NCBI RefSeq assembly: GCF_048544455.1
Contig: NC_133538.1
Coordinates: 435,796,311 to 435,860,310 of the forward strand
DNA: 64,000 bases
Direction of reading: 5' to 3'
DNA from: Silene latifolia
Taxonomy: Eukaryota > Streptophyta > Magnoliopsida > Caryophyllales > Caryophyllaceae
The notes under the pieces are model-generated. The model searched no databases, had not been told where the DNA came from, and saw only the letters and a program-made list of their open reading frames with translations. Shown piece by piece: positions 1 to 11,140 of this stretch (position 1 is its first letter; each line of letters starts with the position of its first letter). A program made the translations under genes and the position numbers.

Positions 1-496
1 CCCCGAGACCCTCGAGTACACTGACGCGACTGGGAGGACGACGTCTCCGAGTTGCGTGACTTCGACGTAGCTGTGACGGATGCTGGCTTAGATGACTGGC
101 AGCATCTGATTCGGAGGGTGAGCCTCCAGCTTATATACCTTTCGTGTAAGAACACATTTGATCGAACTTGTTCAATTTACTGAGAATTTCTTTTGAAATG
201 CAGGTCGCACCATCTCGATTCGTGGCACTATGGAGGGTGGCCAACCGGCTACGAGCTACCGCCATCGAGGCACTCGTCGGTGGTCGCGGTCGTCAGGTAT
301 GAACCTCATTTGATTTCTTTTGATTTTTGATTTTCAGTTTTGTTTGAATTGATTGACATGAGCCAATTTACTTCGTTTATAGGCCGGCCGTGAGTCGGAG
401 CGAGAGTTGACCCGATCTCGGACGAGACACTCGCTTGTTGAGGGAGCTCGAGTTTCGGATGCCGAGATTGCTGCTCTTACGGCGAGGGTTCTTTGA
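1..496 (+). pseudogene. 3' portion of a spliced ORF of unknown function, antisense to Tat-1
   Basis: One continuous reading can be followed across two GT-AG introns. Exon pieces are 25-117, 204-296 and 383-496, stopping at TGA 494-496. Introns are 118-203 (GTGAGC...GCAG) and 297-382 (GTATGA...ATAG), and both junctions keep phase 0. The encoded tail is rich in Arg, Ala and Glu (for example DDWQHLIRR, then ALWRVANRLRATAIEALVGG). A TGA at 22-24 lies in the same frame, so either another exon boundary sits there or the gene is broken. I do not recognise the family. Plant-mobile-domain-like or other extra retroelement ORFs are possible. It is cut by the window edge. Confidence 0.4.
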
Positions 497-563
497 GTTG
501 GAGGGTGCCCAAAGAGTAGTTTTGTGTAGTTTTGTACATTTGGACATCTGATTTTGAACATTT

Positions 564-636
564 TTGGACTTTGTTTGGGCGCAAGCCCGGCTTGCTTGGA
601 CTTTGGACTTTGTTCGGGCGCAAGCCCCCGCTTGCT
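564..636 (+). repeat. Two-copy direct repeat downstream of the spliced ORF
   Basis: The block GGACTTTGTTTGGGCGCAAG, followed by CCCGGCTTGCTT, recurs about 35 bp later as GGACTTTGTTCGGGCGCAAG, followed by CCCCCGCTTGCTT. Each unit contains a small inverted repeat (GCAAGCC...GGCTTGC). It falls where the 3' untranslated region of the preceding ORF would lie. Confidence 0.6.
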
Positions 637-736
637 TGTACATTTGTATATACGATGGCCCGAGTGCCTTTGCCGCTTTCTTTGGGTTGTGTTGCTTGTA
701 TCTGCAGTTTAGTTCTTGAACAGTTTGGTAGATAAC

Positions 737-1224
737 GGTTTACGCCGTCATGTCTTTAAATTTACATAGAAATCACGCAAAACATACATTTTATACATAT
801 GGCCTTTGACCAGCGCAAAATGAGACTCGAAAGAGCACGAAAAATGCAAAAATGCAAAAATTTTGTCGGAAATGACCGGACGGTAGGGAGGGTTACCCCC
901 TTAAAAAAAGAAAAAAGAGAAATCTGTAAGTGTAGAAATGAAATGTTGAAATGAAAACAAAAGGAAATTGTTTCCCAAAAAGAAAATGAAATTTACTTCC
1001 TAAAAAAAATAAAAAAATGAAATTTATTTCCTAAGAATAAAAAGTTTGAGTGTCATGAAATGGCGAAGGTGTCGATGTCGCCTCGAAATGCGTGCCCGCG
1101 AAAATAGGAAACTTGAAACATGGTAAACTGCTCGTGTTTACCAAAATAAAATCCCGTAAGAATAGGAAATTATTCGTTATAGAATTAGGAAAGATCCAAA
1201 CGCGAAATCACGTATGAGCTTGGG
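737..1224. other. Non-coding AT-rich spacer
   Basis: No ORF or structural RNA is recognisable. It contains A-rich runs (905-1020) and a short near-repeat of AAATTTATTTCC-type motifs at 985-1035. It separates the two antisense transcription units. Confidence 0.5.
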
Positions 1225-1334
1225 GAAGAGGCGCAGATGAGCTGCGTCCCTTTGAAGAGGCGCAGCAGGCGCTGCGCCTGTTCCCAAGTTGGTCCGTTCT
1301 GGCGGATTTTTGGAAACAACAATTAGTATAAATA
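1225..1334 (+). promoter_or_regulatory. LTR-like core promoter of the antisense gene
   Basis: Two hairpin-forming copies of GAAGAGGCGCAG (1225-1236 and 1254-1265), each followed by an inverted CTGCG arm, lie 45-100 bp upstream of a TATA box (TATAAATA, 1327-1334). The same layout occurs on the minus strand in the Tat-1 5' LTR, where ATTAGTATAAATAGGAGC matches ATTAGTATAAATAGAAGC here with one difference and the flanking CTGCGCCTSTTCCCA is shared. The first ATG of the downstream gene is at 1434. I infer this is a duplicated LTR promoter. Confidence 0.6.
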
Positions 1335-1433
1335 GAAGCGTCGACGAGGCGTTAATTCACACAATTCTTCCGTCTCTTCCTCGTCTATTCACATAAAACT
1401 CTCGAAATAAATCTTCAAGAGAAAATTGTCATC

Positions 1434-2965
1434 ATGAATACTTTGGAGATCCGTCTGAAGGAATGGACCAACGAGTTTTCGAATGTGGAGAAGCACGACA
1501 TGGGTGCTTATAACCTTGGGTCTTTGTTGAGTTTGAAACTCATTAAGATTGTAAAACCGTTCTTGGATGCTTGCCTTGACTATTGGGACCCGAATTATCG
1601 TGTTTTCGCGTTCCCGTAAGGTGACATTTGCCCATTTCCCCGAAGAAATAGTCTGCTATTGGTGGATGGGATCCTGAACATTTACCCGCCATTCCTTCCA
1701 CTTCACAAGGGTATAAGAGCAAATTCGAGAGACTTGCTTGACCGACCAGACTTGAGGTGGATCGCTTAGTTACCCCGAAAGGCGTGAGAATGTTGGATTT
1801 TGTAGACCGATTCATTAACAGGGGCCGACCCTACTGTTTCCCATGTTGCCGGAGGAGGGCATTTGGCTTTTTTTGTTTGCGCACGTGTATGTCTTCCAAG
1901 GACACGTTGATGAAGATTTGAGAGGTGATCCCCGTCTTTTGGGTCTTATTGAGCAAATGGAGCTGCGCAGGAGCCCAGCTTGTTTATACTTAGGGGAGAT
2001 CATCTTGGGTTTGGATAATAGGAAATCCAACCGCGATCTGCCGTTCTTGGGGAGTCCCGTCAGTTTGCAGGTAAGAGACATCATTCCTTTTTTTCCCTTT
2101 TTTTTTTTTTCGTTTTTTTTTTGTTTTTTTTTTTGTTGTTGTTTTTTTTTTTTTGTTGTTGTTGTTTGGTGTCTAATACCTGCTTTTGGTAGGTTTGGCT
2201 TATGGAACGGCTCCGACTGCTCGAGCCCCCAGTTCATGCACTTTCCTATCATTGCCGTATGATTGCGATGAGGACGCGCGTTGTACATGGTGGACTTCAC
2301 CCGGTCCGTGACTATTGGAAGAACAAGTCAAGAATGATGATGGCCCGTTGATTAGGTGGGTCGTACCGTGGTGGCACCTCAAGTCCGTCACCGGAGTGTC
2401 TTCTTTGGATCCCACTAGGTCCGTGCGCATTCCGGACCGGAGTTCATGGTATGCATCTTTTTGGAAAGATTGATGAGGCAAGTTGGGCTGAAGCGGAGCG
2501 ATCCCGAGGCTTGACACCGTCCCGCAGATCGCTATGGCGCTTACTACAGTGAGCCGAAGAGAGTGGGCTATCAAATGGGCCCAAAGAAACATGTGGTTCT
2601 TGAGTTTCTCCGCCAATGCTTTGTGGGTGTCGATTCCTATCTCGAGGTGGAGAAAGGCTGCGACTTCGGAAGAGCGCGAGAGACTAAGGAAACGCGAACC
2701 CGTTGACTACAAGGTGCGCGAGGGAGAGAAAGAGAAGGAGAAGCATCCGACGAGGGAGAAGAAGAAGCCGGTTTCAGTCATTCACCCTTCAAAGAAATCA
2801 AAGACTACTCCTGTTGCGGAAATGGTGGTTAGCAAGAATGGCAGAGTCGGGCCTCGAGAAAGACCGTTGGTGATTAGGTCTGAAGTGGTGCAAGAGCGCC
2901 CGACTCGAGGTCGTGACAAGAAGTATGACAAGAGTGACAAGGGCAAGGGGAAGATGGAGGAATAG
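1434..2965 (+). pseudogene. DUF7745-like spliced gene, antisense to Tat-1
   Basis: Starts at ATG 1434 about 100 bp after a TATA box. The N-terminal piece ends near FLDACLDYWDPNYRVFAF; a frameshift at about 1615 then leads to GDICPFPEEI, the pattern seen in plant DUF7745 proteins. Further on, LLGLIEQMELRRSPACLYLG and SPVSLQVWLMERLRLLEPP fit the same family. An intron at 2071-2192 (GTAAGA...GGTAG) contains a long T-rich tract (2088-2170) and joins VSLQ to VWLMERL in frame. The C-terminal part (2640-2965) is very basic (Lys/Arg/Glu-rich). Several frameshifts or stops make it a pseudogene. DUF7745-type ORFs commonly accompany plant gypsy elements; their function is unknown. Confidence 0.55.
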
Positions 2966-3510
2966 CCCGAGTCCTTATTTATTATTTGATTATTATTATT
3001 ATTGTTGTCGTAAAAAAGGAGGGATTTTTAGAATCCTAGCCTATTCTATTTTTATTATGTAACGTACTATTATTATTAGAAAGCGAATGGAATAAAAAAG
3101 GTTGAATGGTTATGAAACCGTTGTGATTTTCTTTTATTATTCTTGTCGAATTTCAAATGCAACGCAAATGTCCTTCTATTTACATTTTAGGTATAATGGG
3201 TTGAATCCTGTGAAGGATTGCCTACGTATTCACTTAAAAAAGCGAAATCAAACCCTTGCGCGTAGTTCGAGTAAATGTAAAAGAATAATTGTTCGAAGCA
3301 AGAGCTTGTAATGAACATAGAAACTAAGCGTGAGCTTTTGCCTGTTCTCAAGGTGCGAATTTAGTTTATTTGATGATATGAGGATGACAAAATTGTCAAA
3401 ATACAAGAGCATAGTGACACTTAGCTTATTTCAATTTGGGCAGGGGGCCGTTTATTTAGTGCCACAAGAGCGACACATGGGTTTACGCGAGGCGCGTGTG
3501 TGGTCCTATT
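2966..3510. other. Tail-to-tail spacer between antisense gene and integrase
   Basis: Non-coding, AT-rich. It holds the convergent 3' ends of the plus-strand gene (TAG at 2963-2965) and the minus-strand pol. The phrase GGATTGCCTACGTATTC (3215-3231) resembles a short sequence I associate with the 3' end of plant gypsy elements; that association is from memory only. Confidence 0.4.
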
Positions 3511-5110
3511 CTAGGCATAGTATCGTTTCAATTGGTCAAGGTTTGTGGGGTTTGAAAACTCATTCCCATCTAGGTCTGTGATTCTAACCGCACCCCCTGG
3601 GAGTATGGATTTGACTAGATATGGTCCGGCCCAATTAGGTTTGAATTTTCCCCTTGGGTCGACAGGTAAAAGAGCTCTAACCGATTTGAGTACTAAGTCT
3701 CCTTCTTTGATGTTTCTTGGCCTAACCCTTTTGTTGAAAGCTCGTTTGATACGTGCTTGATATGTTTGGACATTATGTAAGGCGCGTAGCCTACGTTCAT
3801 CCAGGAGGATGAGTTCTTCATATCTATCCTTCTTCCAATCGGCTTCAGGGATTTGGCTTTCGAGTAGAATACGCAAGGATGGTATTTCTAGTTCGACTGG
3901 TTGTACGGCCTCCATGCCGTAGGTCAAATAGAAAGGAGTAGCCCCAGTGGGCGTCCTAACTGATGTACGGTACCCCCATAGGGCAAAAGGTATCTTGCTT
4001 GGCCAATCTCTGTAGTTGTCAGGCATTTTCTTGAGAATTGTGACAACATTCTTGTTTGCCGCCTCTACCGCGCCGTTAGTCTGTGGTCTATAGAGCGAAG
4101 AGTGGTGATGCTTAATCTTATATTTGGCTAGCAATTGCTCGGTTTCAGCTTGAAAGTGTGACCCATTATCACTAATGATCTCATGTGGGCAACCATATCG
4201 ACAGATGATGTTGTTTTGTATGAATTTTGCCACATTTTTAGCCGTAAGACCAGTGTAGGAAGCTGCTTCTACCCATTTGGTGAAGTAGTCAATTGCTACT
4301 AGAATGAAACAGTGACCTCCTGTTCCGGCTGGGGTTATCTTTCCGATTATGTCAATTCCCCATGCGGAAAATGGCCAAGGAGATGTCATCGTGTATAGCA
4401 ACGAAGGAGGGACATGTTGTACATTCCCGAAGATTTGGCAATTGTGGCAATGTCTCACGTATTTGATGCAATCGGATTCCATTGTGGTCCAATAATACCC
4501 TAAACGTGTGATTTTCTTTGCCATCATAGGCCCACTCATGTGGGGACCGCATTCTCCGTCGTGGACTTCTTCCATCACCTTTCGTGCCTGTGAATGATCA
4601 AGGCAACGTAGGACTACACCAAGAGGTGTTCTTTTGTATAAGTCTCCTTGCATCAGGATGTATTGGGAAGCTAATAGGCGTATAGCACCTTCTCCCCTTT
4701 TGTCCATATCCGGTGGATAGGTACCATTAAGCTTGAAATTCAGGATTGCTTGGAACCAGGGTTCCTGTGCGATTTCCTCTTCATTGGTGATTTGGTGGAC
4801 GTAAGCCGGCTCTGACCGTCGTTCGATACACAAGGGCATGTCTATCATGTGATCTGGCATATTTATCAAGGATGCAAGTTTCGCAAGAGCGTCTGCAAAT
4901 TGATTTTCCTCCCGAGGTAGGTGTAAGTAGGTTACGTGATCAAAGAATTGAGCCACTTGGTCTATCCTAGCCTGATAGGGTGCGAGGCTTTCACTTCGGA
5001 TTTTCCAAGATCCTGTAACTTGGTTGATGATCAGCGATGAGTCCCCATGTACTCGGAGGTTTTTAATGCCTAAGCTTACTGCCGCTTGTAGCCCAATGAG
5101 ACAAGCTTCG
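3511..5110 (-). pseudogene. pol: Tat-1 pol: end of second RNase H domain plus integrase
   Basis: Catalyses insertion of the cDNA into the host genome. The frame begins in an RNase H-like tail (SLGIKNLRVHGDSSLIINQV, then FADALAKLASL), then shows an integrase zinc-binding region (HDGECGPHMSG, CHNCQIFG). The catalytic core has D in WGIDIIGK, D in ISDNGSHF and E in NGAVEAANK, and a C-terminal RPRNIKEGDLVLK segment with KPNWAGPYLV follows. It stops at 3511. From 3511 to 4956 there is no stop, so this domain is the best preserved. A frameshift near 5100 separates it from the upstream part. Confidence 0.85.
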
Positions 5111-6339
5111 TATCTGGGCGTTGTTTGTCACCTCGAAGTCGAGTTTGACAAAGAATCGGTGTATGCTCACCTTCAGGAGAAATGAGCAACACTCCTATTC
5201 CGAATCCTCTTAAGTTTGATGCTCCATCAAAGTATAGGTCCCAGGAGTCTACATCTGTTTGAAGTATATCCTCGTCGGGAAATGACCAAGTATCTATGGT
5301 TTGTGCGTCGTTGATGGGATTTTCTGCGAAGAATTCGGCGACGGCGCGACCTTTTATGACTTTTAGTGGCACGTATTTGAGGTCGACTTCGAGAGCATCG
5401 AGTCCATCTTGCCGGCGTCCGTTGAGGACGGGTTTCTCGAAGAGGTATTTGACTGGATCCATTTTGGAGTATATCTTGACGGAGTAGCTAAGCATGTAGT
5501 GACGTAGCTTCTTCGTTGCCCACACAAGAGCGAGGCATGTCTTTTCGAGTTGCGAGTATTTGCACTCATATTCCAGGAACTTCTTACTTAGATAGTAAAT
5601 AGCTCTTTCTTCGCTTCCTACAGCTTGAGCCAACATGGCACCCATGGCGGTTTCGATTCTTCGTGAGATATAAACCAAGAGGTTGATCTTGTTGTGGCGG
5701 CATGAGCACTGGTGGTTTAGCCAATATCTCCTTGATTCGGTCGAACGCCTTTTGACAATCATCATCCCACATGGTGTGGTCTGTTTTCTTGAGTTTCTTG
5801 AAGATAGGCTCACAAATCATTGTAAGTTTCGATATGAATCGACTTATATATTGTACCTTTCCCAGGAATCCTCTGACTTCTTTTTCTATTTGAGGTTGTG
5901 GCATTTCGATCAGAGCTTTGATTTTGGAAGGATCTATTTCTATACCTCTTTGACTGACGACGTATCCCAGGAGTTTGCCAGATGTTACCCCAAATGTGCA
6001 TTTCTGGGGGTTGAGTCTCATGTTGTACTTTCGTAGCCTTGCGAAGAATTTGCGAAGGTTTGCAATATGTCCCTCTCTTTCCTTGGATTTGACGATCATG
6101 TCATCTACATATACCTCAACTTCTTTGTGCATCATGTCATGTAGGAGTATAGTTGCGGTGCGTTGGTATGTAGCTCCGGCGTTGATCAATCCGAATGGCA
6201 TTACTGTATAGCAATATGTTCCCCATTGGGTGACGAATGCGGTCTTGTGCATATCTTCCATGGCCATCTTGATTTGGTTATAACCCGCATATCCATCCAT
6301 GAAGGATAGTAATGCGTGGTCTGCAGTATTGTCCACCAA
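5076..6339 (-). pseudogene. pol: Tat-1 pol: reverse transcriptase and RNase H
   Basis: Copies element RNA to DNA and degrades the RNA strand. RT motifs in order: FMDGYAGYNQIKM, MPFGLINAGATYQR, the catalytic YVDDMIVKSK, and FLGKVQYISRFISKL. After a frameshift at about 5700 the RNase H region follows (KFLEYECKYSQLEKTCLALV, LRHYML), then LYFDGASNLRGFGIGVLLIS of the second, Tat-type RNase H. The segment between 6339 and 6518 still encodes the start of the RT palm (RVCVDFRDLNKANPKDDFPL) but is cut from upstream by another frame change. Confidence 0.8.
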
Positions 6340-6517
6340 TATGTCAATGTGAGGTAGAGGAAAGTCATCTTTTGGATTCGCTTTGTTTAAGTCCCTAAAG
6401 TCAACACAAACACGGATTCTCCCATCCTTTTTTGGTACGGGTACTATGTTAGCTACCCAGTCAGAATACTCGGAAACTTTGATGAACCCGGCTTTGAATT
6501 GTTTATCAACTTCTTCC

Positions 6518-7356
6518 TTAATCTTTAGAGCCCATTCTGTTCTTATTCGTCAAGCTTCGCTTCACGTGTTTGAAACCTGGCTTAATCGGAATCCTATGTT
6601 CGGCGATATCCCTGTCGATCCCTGGCATGTCCTTGTAGGACCAAGCGAAAACGTCTTTGAATTCATTTAGGAGGTCTATGAAATCGGCCCTTTCAGTGGA
6701 GCTCAAGGTAGTCCCTATCCTAAGTTCTTTGGGTTCTAGTTCGGTTCCAACATTGATGGGTTCGGTGTCCTCTATTACAGGTCCCCCTTCCCCTTCCTGT
6801 AGTATTTCTTTGGCTACGTAAGGAGGTATTTCGGTCAAGTCCGGGTCTTGGTCATCCTCGCATCATCATAAATGAATTGCACTCGAAAGAACACAGAGAG
6901 TAAGCGAACCGATTTATTCATATTAAGATTTGAGTAAAGTTGAAACAAAGAAGCCAACCGATCCATGGTCGGTGGTGGCAAAGGAACGATGGTTGGGGCA
7001 TTTCCCGAACTACCGTGACTACTCGAGGCTAAGCTAGGAGAAACAAAGGGAGTGGGGATGACAACAGGAGTAGACTCTCTAATGACTTCTCTAGACTCCG
7101 ACTCTGACTCCGACTCCGACTCGAACTCATCGTCTTCTGGTTCTCCTTTGAACATCTCTCCTTCTCCAGTAGTGAGCTTGAAGAGTCTTCCTTGGTTGTC
7201 GGTCCATTTGATAGATTTTCTCCATCCTTTCTGCTGCTTTGTGTCGATTTCTGTGATCAATGCGGTGGGGTTGAAGCGATCGTCATGAAGTATCATAGTA
7301 ATGATCTCATCCTGCGCGGCCCTAATGAATCGATCTTCTCCAAACAATAGGCTCAC
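6518..7356 (-). pseudogene. pol: Tat-1 pol: protease-RT linker and RT N-terminus
   Basis: Two overlapping frames. The upstream one (7356-6835) has an acidic-serine run (SESESESES at residues 79-87) of no known function. The downstream one (6838-6518) contains FAWSYKDMPGIDRDIAEHR and IPIKPGFKHVKR, the standard start of gypsy RT. The 4-nt overlap at 6835-6838 suggests either a frameshift mutation or a former continuous frame. Confidence 0.65.
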
Positions 7357-7500
7357 AGCTTGTTCGTCGAAGCAAGGTGCTTGACGGGTTTTGACGGTAG
7401 GAACCGTTTCGGGAGGAATGAAGTAGCAATCGTGAAAGATCTCGATTCCGGCTAACTTCCTCTCAAGATAATGCCAAGGTTCGGGAAATCCGTGAAAGAG

Positions 7501-9211
7501 TTATGAACTTCCTTCTTGAACGAAGTACCCATTTAGAGTGGGGAGATATGGCCTCATTTGGACTCCTACGTGCTTGCGATTTTGGATTTGAGCGAGCATT
7601 TCGAGAACTTCTTCTTTTGTGGGCTTGTACCCTAGTCCAAGTGGTATCCTTGTCGAGTTGCCTTCCTTGTATGGTGCGAAGGTGTTCTTCCGAATTGGGT
7701 TCAAAGGCATTCCAGGGAAGTATCCCTGAGATTTGAGTATGTGGTTGACCACCAAGTTGGAGTAGGGATTATAGTATAAGGGTGCCAACTCACTTTCTAT
7801 GACATTCACACTTTGGAAGCCCCCAAGTTCGTATATGGGATCCGCAAGGACTTGATTGTTTGATTGTTTCTCGATTATTGCCTTGATGGGTGACGAAGTG
7901 ATCGTCACCACTTTATCATTTAGTGGGATCTTGATCTTTTGATGAAGGGTGGATGTTACCGCTTTGGAAGCGTGAATCCAAGGCCTTCCTAGCAGTATGT
8001 TGAATGAAGCTTCGATGTCCACTATTTGGAAGCTAACCTTTCGTTCAATCGGCCCTGTGGCTATGGTTAGGTTAACAAGTCTTACCACTTTTCGTCGCGT
8101 ACCGTCATATGCACGAACACCTTGATTTGTAGGAGTCCAATCCGACTCCTTCATGCCTAGTTTGTATGCCGTTTTGAGGGGTATAACGTTGACCGCGGAG
8201 CCATCGTCTACCAAGGTCATTGGCACATTTTTCTTTAGACAAATGACAGTGATGTATAGAGCAAGGTTGTGACTAGCGCCAAAAGGTGGCAAGTCTTCAT
8301 CTGAGAAAGTAATAGGATTACTTAGCTTCGGTGACTCTTGGAAGACCAAGTTGACTACATCTTCAGGAGTGGAGTTATGTGCTACATTCAATTTGGCCAA
8401 AGCTTGCAGTAAAGCTTGGCGATGCGGAAATGAGCTTGCCATTAGTTGCCAGACTGAAAGATCAGCCTTGGTCTTCTGTAATTGCTTGAGCAAATGATCA
8501 GTGGGGTCATCTTCGTTGTCATTTGGTGTGATGACGTTGGTTGGACCGTTTTGAGTAGTGCTTTGATATGGGCGACCCGAACGAGTTAGGTGATCCACAT
8601 CTTGGTCTTCACCATTTTGGACTATTTCCTTGACTAAGGAGTTTTCAATGAGGTATTCGTCTTCATCATCATCGGCCCAAACCTCATTGACTGCAGCTAG
8701 TTCCTTCATTCTCATGATATCACTTTCTAGTCGTATGATTTGATCGACTAGTTTATCGACCACGGTGACTACTTCTTGCATAGTGGCATTTTGAGAGAAG
8801 ATCAATGGTACGCGTTCTTTAGGTATTGCGTTGGGATTGCGCAAGGTCGTTACCATGTTTTCTAGTTCCCACACTTGTCTATCTACATTCCTTGCCCATG
8901 TGATGAAGTCGGAAATGGTAGGGGAGATAGTGGAGTAGAGCCTTTCTTTCTCAATTGCATGAATTTCATTTTCGGTGGGAGAAATGAGGTGTGAGCAATC
9001 TAAGGTAGATTCGTCACTTGTAATCACTAGAACTCCAAGAGGATTCTGAGTGTTGTTGGGCTTACCTCCTGGTGGAATGGGAAGTCGACCATCTTCAATC
9101 ATATCTTGAAGCATGTGTTTCAACTTGTAGCATTTTTCTATGTCGTGCCATTTGCCCCTATGGTATTCACAGTACGAATTTTCATCCCAAAACTTGGACT
9201 TCCTTTCGGGT
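7501..9211 (-). pseudogene. pol: Tat-1 gag C-terminus and aspartic protease
   Basis: Continues from gag across a frame change near 9211. The first residues encode a zinc-knuckle-like YCEYHRGKWHDIEKCY (C-x2-H-x4-H-x4-C). The ORF 9123-7501 (540 codons) then holds the protease: active site LVDDGSAVNVIPL, where the family more often has DTGS or DSGS, and the flap/core ILLGRPWIH. It would cleave the Gag-Pol polyprotein inside the virus-like particle. The conserved GLGYKPTKEEVLEML lies near its end. Confidence 0.75.
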
Positions 9212-10254
9212 TAGGGAGTAGATCCAATGGGTTGGAGTTTACCTTGTTTCATTAACCTTTTTAGAGCGTTGGAGTACGTATCCCCAAGGTTTGTGAATTT
9301 CCTTGGTGGAGTAGTTTTCTTGGATGGCTCGAGAAGGTTAACTTCGTCGGTCTTGCTAGTAGAGCCGTATGAACGACTTGTGGACCCTTGATATCCTCGA
9401 CCTACCGTTTTGGACAAGAGTCCTTTGCGGATGTCATCTTCAATTCGTGTCCCTAATACGGTCAAGTCCTTGAAAGTCTTGATGTTTTGATATCTCAAAT
9501 GGCTGGCATATATGGGTTTGAGATTATCCACAAACGTTTCCACAAGAGTAGCCTCATCCGGGCGTTCAACTAGTTGAGTACTAGTCTCCCTCCACCTACT
9601 TAGGAAGTCGGTGAATTCTTCCTTGTCATTTTGGGTAAGAACCTCTAGAGTACGCATGTTGACTTGGATCTCGGCATTATCCGCGTATTGTTTCGAGAAC
9701 TCGATTGCGGCGTCTTCCCAAGTAGCGACCTTCTTGTGATCTAAAGTGTAGAACCATTGCTTCGGAATGGTGTCAAGAGATGAAGGAAAGATCCTTAAGA
9801 ACATCTCGGGTTTGATGCCTTTGATAGACATGTAATCCTTGAAGGCACGGATGTGGTTCAAAGGGTTCTCATGTCCTTTAAACTTAGGGATATCCGTCAT
9901 GCTAAAGTTAGTTGGCAATTTGGAATTGACGGCTTCATACTTGCGATTGTTTTCCCTATAAATGTCATCCCCCTTAAGGTACATCAATTGCTCCTCTAGG
10001 TATTGGAGTCTCTTCTCGGCTGCAGTTGTTCCTATGATAGGATTCTCATCTTTAGACTCGTCATCGGAAAAACGTAGTACTTCAGCTTTAAGGGGAGGCA
10101 ACCTTCCCTCTACATCAAAGATACGGCCTTCGATAAGTTCAAGGCGGTCATAGGTTTGTTCTTGAGTGATTTGAATTTGGGCTAGCGCGGCTAGGATTCG
10201 ATCATTACTCTCTTGAATTTGCTGGAGGTTTGTTTCATCACTTGATCCGGGCAT
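9211..10254 (-). CDS. gag: Tat-1 gag capsid protein
   Basis: 347-codon ORF starting at ATG 10254, downstream of the primer site. The N-terminus is coiled-coil-like (LQQIQESNDRILAALAQIQI). The middle is a Retrotrans_gag domain: FKGHENPLNHIRAFKDYM, FPSSLDTIPKQWFYTLD, EDAAIEFSKQYA, LEVLTQNDKEEFTDFLSRWR. The zinc knuckle has been lost from this ORF by a frame change at 9211 and is found in the next frame. It would assemble the cytoplasmic virus-like particle. Confidence 0.8.
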   Translation of the reverse strand: MPGSSDETNLQQIQESNDRILAALAQIQITQEQTYDRLELIEGRIFDVEGRLPPLKAEVLRFSDDESKDENPIIGTTAAEKRLQYLEEQLMYLKGDDIYRENNRKYEAVNSKLPTNFSMTDIPKFKGHENPLNHIRAFKDYMSIKGIKPEMFLRIFPSSLDTIPKQWFYTLDHKKVATWEDAAIEFSKQYADNAEIQVNMRTLEVLTQNDKEEFTDFLSRWRETSTQLVERPDEATLVETFVDNLKPIYASHLRYQNIKTFKDLTVLGTRIEDDIRKGLLSKTVGRGYQGSTSRSYGSTSKTDEVNLLEPSKKTTPPRKFTNLGDTYSNALKRLMKQGKLQPIGSTP

Positions 10255-11119
10255 CTTGGAAACTGGATAAGAGATCGGCGACGAATCAAAACACGATCGA
10301 CCATTCTATCACACTTGCTAAAAGAAGAAAAGTCTTGACTCGTGAAGTGGGTGTGTGCCACTTGTGTTGAGTGAGTTTTGAAGAAAGACAAGGTCTTTGA
10401 AAATGTGTGTCCTAGTCAACTGTAGTGTAGTTGTAGGAGTGGACTCGAAGTGAGGTTTTGAAATGGGCTTGTGGCCCGAATTTTGACGCGACAAACGGAC
10501 GGAGTTTTGACCGGATTTTGCGCTAATTGAAGGCCTTTTTCGAAATTCTTGTTTGAAAATAAGGATTTTGATTTTTTTGAAAATTCGTCATGGTTTTGTT
10601 TAGAAGTGGTGATCACGTAGGGTTTACACATTTATACAGGCATTATAACGGGATGCTGAGTGCATTTAGAAGGGTTTTGGTTTAAAGGGTAGGTTTCCAT
10701 ACCGAACCATCAAACCCGAAGTCTGTGGAGAGGCTCGTGCCAAACAAGAGTAAGGCCGATTCCTAGTCCATTTCCTCAAGTAGTGAAGGCCCTTGATACA
10801 AACAAGAGTAAGCATCATGGTATTGATGACGTCAATCGCTATCCATCCTTGGGCCCAAATAAGAATTAGGACCGTTTAGACGGGACGATTGGTCGAATGG
10901 GTTGAGTTGGGCCTAGGAAGGCCGAATTAAACGGTCTAGGAAGACCGAGTTATGAAAACCGACAATTGTCTTGTACAAACTTATTCCCTAACCTTGTTCA
11001 AGTTTCACCCTTAGCTACACGTAAGTGTATATCCCAGCCGAGAGTCGCCAAACCGTGGACAGCGGGCTGCCCACGGGGCGCTTTGGTGAAGGTCGAAAAA
11101 CAAGCGTTTGCATTTTGTA
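10255..11119 (-). other. Tat-1 5' untranslated leader
   Basis: Lies between the primer site and gag ATG on the minus strand. No convincing ORF. Short related phrases (GAGTAAGGCCGATTCC at 10748-10763 and GAGTAAGCATCATGG at 10806-10820, plus strand) hint at an internal repeat. Confidence 0.5.
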
Positions 11120-11133
11120 TGGAGTCGCCACCA
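11120..11133 (-). other. Primer binding site of Tat-1
   Basis: Minus strand reads TGGAGTCGCCACCA in complement, i.e. TGGTGGCGACTCCA. The core TGGCGACTCC resembles the tRNA-Arg type primer site used by Ogre-like elements (recalled, not searched). It abuts the inner edge of the LTR. Confidence 0.6.
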
Positions 11134-11140
11134 ATTTTTA

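Noticed and set aside
2088..2170. T-rich tract as the tail of a retroposed gene
   Set aside because: It lies inside a GT-AG intron (2071-2192) whose removal restores the DUF7745-like reading.
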